64,000 nt of DNA from Desulfocapsa sp. (lineage in GTDB: Bacteria > Desulfobacterota > Desulfobulbia > Desulfobulbales > Desulfocapsaceae): contig VMSP01000023.1 of NCBI GenBank assembly GCA_013792135.1, positions 1 to 64,000 on the forward strand, given 5' to 3'. Shown piece after piece: positions 59,245-64,000 of the stretch (position 1 is its first letter; each line of letters starts with the position of its first letter). The notes below the pieces were generated by a model. That model saw only the letters and a list, made by a program, of their open reading frames with translations. It made no database searches and was not told the origin of the DNA. The position numbers and the translations under genes are program-made.

Positions 59245-59486
59245 AATTTTTTCAGGATATGTGTTCAAGGAGAGCGGGAGTATAAAAGATTCTTGAAGGG
59301 GCCACTTCGAGGGACGCTACCCTTTATCACATTTGTTCACAATGTAGCCGGATTTTTGGATGAGCCTGCAAAGCAGCTACGATGTAAAGGTAGCATGGGC
59401 AGCAGTAGGCAAAGATATTGAGAAAAGCGTAAAGCCCAGAGAATTGCTGGGGCTTAATTAAAAGAAAAGGGTGGACAGGGGGGGGG

Positions 59487-59548
59487 TTGAAATCTTTTTG
59501 TCTCTTTGATATAGTAAGATACATCTTAGTCGAGGTCTGATATATCAA
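59487..59548 (+). promoter_or_regulatory. hipBA promoter with two operator-like palindromes
   Basis: TTGAAA (59487-59492), N17, TATAGT (59510-59515); TTGATATA...TATATCAA (59506-59513/59541-59548) and TAAGAT-AC-ATCTTA (59515-59528). Confidence 0.65.
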
Positions 59549-59557
59549 GGAGCATAA

Positions 59558-59869
59558 ATGAGTGTCATCGAATACCTGACAAAATCGCTGAAGTCAGCTC
59601 GCCAGGAGAAAAATCTGAGCCAAAGGGCGTTAAGCCTGAAAACAGGAATACAGCAGACTCAGATATCCAGAATTGAGAGCGATCAAGCCGATCTCAGAGT
59701 CTCTACACTGGTAGCGCTGGCCAGGTCACTTGAGCTGGAGCTTGTGCTGATACCTCGTTCACTGTTGCCCGCAGTCAACAGTATCACTCAGAAAAAGAGC
59801 AACAGCGACAACAGTTCAACGGCGCCAGAGCCAGCCTACCAGCTAGGCAGTGGAGTCGATGATGAGTAG
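59558..59869 (+). CDS. HipB-like XRE antitoxin
   Basis: LKSARQEKNLSQRALSLKTGIQQTQISRIESDQADLRVSTLVALARSLELELVLIPRSLLPAV; RBS AAGGAG. Confidence 0.92.
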   Translation: MSVIEYLTKSLKSARQEKNLSQRALSLKTGIQQTQISRIESDQADLRVSTLVALARSLELELVLIPRSLLPAVNSITQKKSNSDNSSTAPEPAYQLGSGVDDE

Positions 59870-61091
59870 CCCGCTGGTGCTGGACGTTGCACTTTATGGC
59901 AGGCGTATCGGCACACTCACACTCCTGCCGGGAGATCAGACACTCTTTGTCTTTGAACAGGAGTATGTGGGTGATCAGCAACGACCTGCATTGAGCCTCT
60001 CATTCAAGGATGTGATGGGAGAACTCATCACCGATATTCGACGGACCCGATCTCGCCTTCCTCCCTTCTTCTCCAATCTGTTGCCGGAAGGAGCGTTGCT
60101 GGAATATCTGGCAACGAAAACCGGTATCAATCCAAGGCGTGAGTTTTTTCTGCTTTGGATGTTGGGAGAAGATCTTCCAGGAGCCATTACCATCCGTGCT
60201 GCTGATGGGACGACTCCGATTCTGGAACGGGAGGAAAACAAAGAGAGTGAGGAGCAGTCGCAGGGGGCTGAGTATCACTTCTCCCTGGCCGGTGTCCAAC
60301 TTAAATTCTCCGGTATGGTGAATGCTGCAGGGGGAGCAACCATTCCGGCGGCAGGAGTCGGTGGCTCCTGGATCATCAAGTTTCCTTCTGCAATTTTTGA
60401 TAGGGTTCCGGAAAATGAATTTGCCATGATGGAGCTGGCCCGGGCAATTGGGATTAATGTTCCTGAGGTGCGCCTGATTCCATTGCCGGCAATCCAGGGA
60501 GTCCCGCAAAGCCGCCGGCAACAGGGTGGAAATCAAGCGCTGGCAGTGAAACGGTTTGATCGAAGCGACAGCGGCGAAAGAGTACACATTGAGGATTTTG
60601 CCCAGGTATTCGGGGTCTACCCGGAAAAGAAATATGAAAGGGCCAGTTATCGTAACCTTGCAGAGGTCATCTGGCTGGAGATCGGAGAGAGCGGCCTGAC
60701 GGAATTCATCCGCAGATTGGTATTCAATACTCTGATCGGAAATGGAGACATGCACCTGAAAAACTGGTCACTGATCTATCCAGACAGAAGAGCGGCTCAA
60801 CTCTCTCCGGGCTATGATTTCGTTTCAACCATCGCCTACCTCCCTGATGAAAAACTTGCTTTGAAACTGGGACATTCCAAACAAATGACAGACCTTGGTC
60901 TGGATGAGCTCGCCTGGTTTGCCGCCAAGGCACGGCTACCAGAGAGGCTGGTACTGGATACCGCAAAAGAGACTGTGCGGAGGTTTCTTGAGGTGTGGCA
61001 TCGCTCTCAAACTGCTGAACAAATAGACGAGAGCGTGAGAGTACCCATTCAACAACTGCTTAAGCATATACCTCTTGTCAGAGAGTTATGA
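59862..61091 (+). CDS. HipA-family serine/threonine kinase toxin
   Basis: MSSPLVLDVALYGRRIGTLTLLPGDQTLFVFEQEY, GGSWIIKFPS, ALAVKRFDRSDSGERVHIEDFAQVFG, NTLIGNGDMHLKNWSLIYPD. Confidence 0.95.
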   Translation: MSSPLVLDVALYGRRIGTLTLLPGDQTLFVFEQEYVGDQQRPALSLSFKDVMGELITDIRRTRSRLPPFFSNLLPEGALLEYLATKTGINPRREFFLLWMLGEDLPGAITIRAADGTTPILEREENKESEEQSQGAEYHFSLAGVQLKFSGMVNAAGGATIPAAGVGGSWIIKFPSAIFDRVPENEFAMMELARAIGINVPEVRLIPLPAIQGVPQSRRQQGGNQALAVKRFDRSDSGERVHIEDFAQVFGVYPEKKYERASYRNLAEVIWLEIGESGLTEFIRRLVFNTLIGNGDMHLKNWSLIYPDRRAAQLSPGYDFVSTIAYLPDEKLALKLGHSKQMTDLGLDELAWFAAKARLPERLVLDTAKETVRRFLEVWHRSQTAEQIDESVRVPIQQLLKHIPLVREL

Positions 61092-61189
61092 AGAAAGGGC
61101 AGGGGCAATGGGTGACCCTGAAATGCCTGACCCTGAAAACGCCGAAAATGTTGAGAATGCAATTTCTTCGGTTCAGACACCTGAGTCTT

Positions 61190-61675
61190 TGATGTGACAA
61201 AGTTCGTAACTTGTGCTTCTTCCTTTTCCGGGACATTTTTGAAGAATATGTTTTTCGACAAGATCGCTTAGATCACGACTGGCTGTTACTTTGCTGCACT
61301 TCGTCAATCCTGCATATTTTCGAGTTGTCATCCCTCCTGCAAATCTTTCTCCGGCATCCAGCAGTACGGAAATAAGGCCATCCGCCTGGGCGTCCCACTC
61401 TGCGCATCTCCGGACAGACCGAGTCGCCTGCGGATTGATGCCCGAACTGAACTGCGGCGAAGGACTTCTCCTTCAATGGCAGATGTTTCCATAGCATCAT
61501 CTGCCAGCACCTGCTCCTGAACGGTCAGCTGTTCTTCGTTGTTCAGTGTGCGATAGATCGTATCCAATCTGCCTGCCAGTCGAGAAACAGCGCCTATGTC
61601 TGCGAGCAAGACACTGGCATCATACGAAAATTCTGGCCAGTTGCTATTTTGCCATATCCAATGATTTGTTTGCAT
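61190..61675 (-). pseudogene. DUF4172-Fic remnant lacking the Fic catalytic core
   Basis: N-terminal MQTNHWIWQNSNWPEFSYDASVLLADIGAVSRLAGRLDTIYR...METSAIEGEVLRRSSVRASIRRRLGL, then in another frame the C-terminal winged helix (AGERFAGGMTTRKYAGLTKCSKVTASRDLSDLVEKHI); no HPFxDGNGR box between. Confidence 0.85.
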
Positions 61676-61886
61676 GGGTTAATCGTATCAATTCCTTTAT
61701 GAATACGCAGGGAGATGAAATGTCTTCTTCCACCTATCTCATATGGTATGCGAACTTACGCGCTGCCTGACCCGCGTTACTGTATGAGGTGATAGAAAAA
61801 TGAGGGAACATTACTCGACGCGGCTTCTCAGTGTACTTCACCGTCAGGCATGTATGGAAGGAGCTAATTCGATGGATGTAAAAGAC

Positions 61887-61917
61887 TTGCCATATGTAAC
61901 AATGCGCGTTACATTGT
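61887..61917 (+). promoter_or_regulatory. higBA promoter/operator (third pair)
   Basis: TTGCCA (61887-61892), N17, TACATT (61910-61915); overlapping TGTAAC...GTTACA and ACAATG...CATTGT palindromes; ATG at 61922. Confidence 0.6.
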
Positions 61918-61921
61918 GACC

Positions 61922-62218
61922 ATGATAAAAAACTTTCGGGATAAATGGTTAGAAATTTTTTTTGTTGAGGGGGCAAAAAGCAAGAAGATACCTTCGACGA
62001 TCAGCGAAAGGCTTTTCAGAAAATTACAGATTCTTGATGATTCTACCTGCGATGCGGATTTACGATCCCCGCCGAGCAACCATTTTGAAAAATTGACCGG
62101 AAACCTTAACAACAGGTACTCAATCAGCATCAATGGCCAATGGGGGCTGATTTTCCAGTGGGACAATGACAGGGGAGAAGCTGAAAGCGTGTATCTTGAC
62201 AATCACAGCTACAGATGA
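61922..62218 (+). CDS. higB: HigB/RelE-type killer toxin
   Basis: MIKNFRDKWLEIFFVEGAKSKKIPSTISERLFRKLQILDDSTCDADLRSPPSNHFEKLTGNLNNRYSISINGQWGLIFQWDN. Confidence 0.93.
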   Translation: MIKNFRDKWLEIFFVEGAKSKKIPSTISERLFRKLQILDDSTCDADLRSPPSNHFEKLTGNLNNRYSISINGQWGLIFQWDNDRGEAESVYLDNHSYR

Positions 62219-62228
62219 GGAAGCAGAT

Positions 62229-62573
62229 ATGATCACGACAAAACAGCAACCGGTAACGGTTGGAGAAATGATAGTTACAGAGTTCCTGGAACCCTTAAGT
62301 CTTACCCAGGATGAACTGGCAAAGGCTATGATGGTAAGTCGAAAGACGGTCAACGAACTTTGCAACAACAAGCGGACGATTACTGTTGATACTGCTTTGA
62401 TTATGGCAAAAGTTTTCGGGAATACTGCAGATTTTTGGCTGAATCTGCAAAAGAGAAACGATATATGGAACGCAATGCACACCCCCAAACGCAAAGCAAG
62501 GATAGATCGTGTTCAGCCAATCCAAAGGAATACCGGGGAAGTCTTACCTAATTCCAACAGCTCCCTACTCTGA
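62229..62573 (+). CDS. higA: HigA antitoxin
   Basis: VGEMIVTEFLEPLSLTQDELAKAMMVSRKTVNELCNNKRTITVDTALIMAKVFGNTADFWLNLQ. Confidence 0.94.
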   Translation: MITTKQQPVTVGEMIVTEFLEPLSLTQDELAKAMMVSRKTVNELCNNKRTITVDTALIMAKVFGNTADFWLNLQKRNDIWNAMHTPKRKARIDRVQPIQRNTGEVLPNSNSSLL

Positions 62574-62669
62574 TAATGACTTGAAGGGTACCCTGAAAAG
62601 AATAAGAGTACGCTACCCTTTTTTTGTCTCTTGAAGAATTTCCCCTTAGCCGGATATTGCTGAAATAAT

Positions 62670-64000
62670 ATGGTCAAATCTGTAACTATTTGCATATTCT
62701 TAATCATCTTTTGCTATGCAGTGGTTCCCTGCCAGGCAGAGACTGTTCGTGGAATGTACGGGGTCTCTTCTGGTGACCATGGAAAAGATGTGCAACAGCT
62801 TCAGGCTGCTCATGTGACCGCTGTTTTTGTTCCTCCTGATCTGCAGACAATTCAATATTTCAAAAATGCTGGATTTCAGGTCTATCTGACCCTGAATGTT
62901 TTCGGTGGGTCAGAGGCCTGGAAGAAATATCCGGATTCTGTGCCCCTTACTGCCTCCGGTACGGCTGTTTCTTCTCATCATGGGGGCATCTGTCCGACCC
63001 ATTTCCCCTGGCGTGAAGAACGCCTGGCCCTTTTGGCCTCCTGGTTGAAAGAGTATGGGACGGCTGAGGGTATTGACGGCGTATGGCTGGATTTTCTCAG
63101 ATATCCAGGGCGCTGGGAAGAGAAACAACCAGAAATCCCTGACACCTGTTATTGTCCACGTTGTCTGGAACTCTTTCAGATTGAAAAGGGTGTTGATATC
63201 CCTGATTCGTTATCTGTTTCAGAAACGGCAGACTGGATACATACGCATGCCGAAGCAAAATGGCGGCAATGGAAACAGGAACAGATCAGTTCCTTTGTTC
63301 GTGATGCGCGTTCCGTGGTGGACAAGGCAGAGGGCAGAAAAAAAATCAAGCTTGGTGTTTTCCTGGTCCCCTGGACTCAAGGAGAACGACAGGGGGCCGT
63401 GCTAACACATCTGGCCCAGGACGCAAGCCGGATTGCAAGATACGCGGATGTCTTGTCGCCTATGGTCTATCATGAAATGGTGGGTCAGCCTGTGGAATGG
63501 GTCAGGGATATCAGCGAATATTTTCTGGAGATGACGAAAAAGTCTGTCTGGCCGATTATTCAGGCAGGTGATGTCACAGCGGATGAATTTGCCCAAGCCG
63601 TGCAATCTGTTTCCCAAAGCGGAGCTGAAGGTCTTCTTGTTTATAGTTTCTCTCACATGCAGGAGCGTTTGTGGCCGTTGCTGAAAAAATTTGAGGCAAG
63701 GAAAAACCTTCTTGTAAATTCGGCATTGATGATCGATCCCGCTGGCAAAAAGCAGGTGCCGGCCTCATGGCAACAAGGTGATGCTGCTGTTTATGACAGC
63801 AAGGTTCTCTTTCAACCTGGGACAGAAAAAAACAGTGGCATGCTGGGGATTACTGCCGGCCTTGATCGTCGGGGAGTATGGAAGACAGCGTTGCCTACGT
63901 GTGACCCCGGGGAAACATACCGGTTCTCAGCAGACTTCTTTCGAGAAGAGCTTCAGGGGACTGCTTATCCGGAGATTGAGGTATGGGGCCGTCACTATCT
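62670..64000 (+). CDS. Secreted glycoside-hydrolase-like (TIM-barrel type) protein, 3' end outside the window
   Basis: Translated by hand from ATG 62670: MVKSVTICIFLIIFCYAVVPCQAETVRGMYGVSSGDHGKDVQQLQAAHVTAVFVPPDLQTIQYFKNAGFQVYLTLNVFGGSEAW...GIDGVWLDFLRYPGRW...LSPMVYHEMVGQ...; no stop before 64000, so missing from the ORF track. Confidence 0.75.
   Translation, partial: MVKSVTICIFLIIFCYAVVPCQAETVRGMYGVSSGDHGKDVQQLQAAHVTAVFVPPDLQTIQYFKNAGFQVYLTLNVFGGSEAWKKYPDSVPLTASGTAVSSHHGGICPTHFPWREERLALLASWLKEYGTAEGIDGVWLDFLRYPGRWEEKQPEIPDTCYCPRCLELFQIEKGVDIPDSLSVSETADWIHTHAEAKWRQWKQEQISSFVRDARSVVDKAEGRKKIKLGVFLVPWTQGERQGAVLTHLAQDASRIARYADVLSPMVYHEMVGQPVEWVRDISEYFLEMTKKSVWPIIQAGDVTADEFAQAVQSVSQSGAEGLLVYSFSHMQERLWPLLKKFEARKNLLVNSALMIDPAGKKQVPASWQQGDAAVYDSKVLFQPGTEKNSGMLGITAGLDRRGVWKTALPTCDPGETYRFSADFFREELQGTAYPEIEVWGRHY

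Noticed and set aside
49488-62573. Integron cassette array or prophage
   Set aside because: No intI, attC-like sites, integrase, terminase or capsid genes visible; repeated units are truncated transferase genes.

Overview
The window looks like a Desulfobacterota (probably Desulfobulbales-like) chromosome segment; the taxon is inferred from gene content and repeat style only. From left to right:
(1) 1-2.9 kb: end of an integrative island (HU-like protein, XRE regulator, P4-type tyrosine integrase) abutting tRNA-Lys(CTT).
(2) 3-17.6 kb: housekeeping genes: fused acetyl-CoA carboxylase carboxyltransferase, biotin carboxylase, CorC-like CBS protein, Lnt, prfB with a programmed frameshift, Fe-S oxidoreductase, dGTPase, valS, nadC.
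(3) 18.8 kb: tRNA-Phe(GAA).
(4) 20.2-49.4 kb: large exopolysaccharide/O-antigen locus (Wza, Wzy/ligase, CpsB-type PHP phosphatase, Wzc BY-kinase, TPR-like protein, membrane J-domain protein, CysC, Fcl, FdtD-like fusion, FdtB-like aminotransferase, Wzx, glycosyltransferases, L-QuiNAc/L-FucNAc-type enzymes, WbaP/WcaJ-like initiating transferase). It contains remnants of gmd, rhuM and a GT11 fucosyltransferase.
(5) 49.5-62.6 kb: a toxin-antitoxin/abortive-infection island (Phd/PIN, two Fic, three HigBA-type pairs, AbiEi/AbiEii, HipBA, Fic remnant). Its proximal part is interleaved with three 5'-truncated copies of the 3' end of the initiating sugar transferase gene.
(6) 62.67 kb to window end: start of a secreted glycoside-hydrolase-like protein, absent from the ORF track because it has no stop in the window.
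The most unusual signals are the repeated sugar-transferase 3' ends alternating with TA modules, a MITE whose empty site is preserved in a paralogous copy in the same window, a small element that interrupts a higB toxin gene, two higBA promoters placed so that the mRNA would be leaderless, and a pair of ~200-bp palindromic elements sharing terminal repeats. All assignments come from reading sequence and ORF translations; no database search was run.
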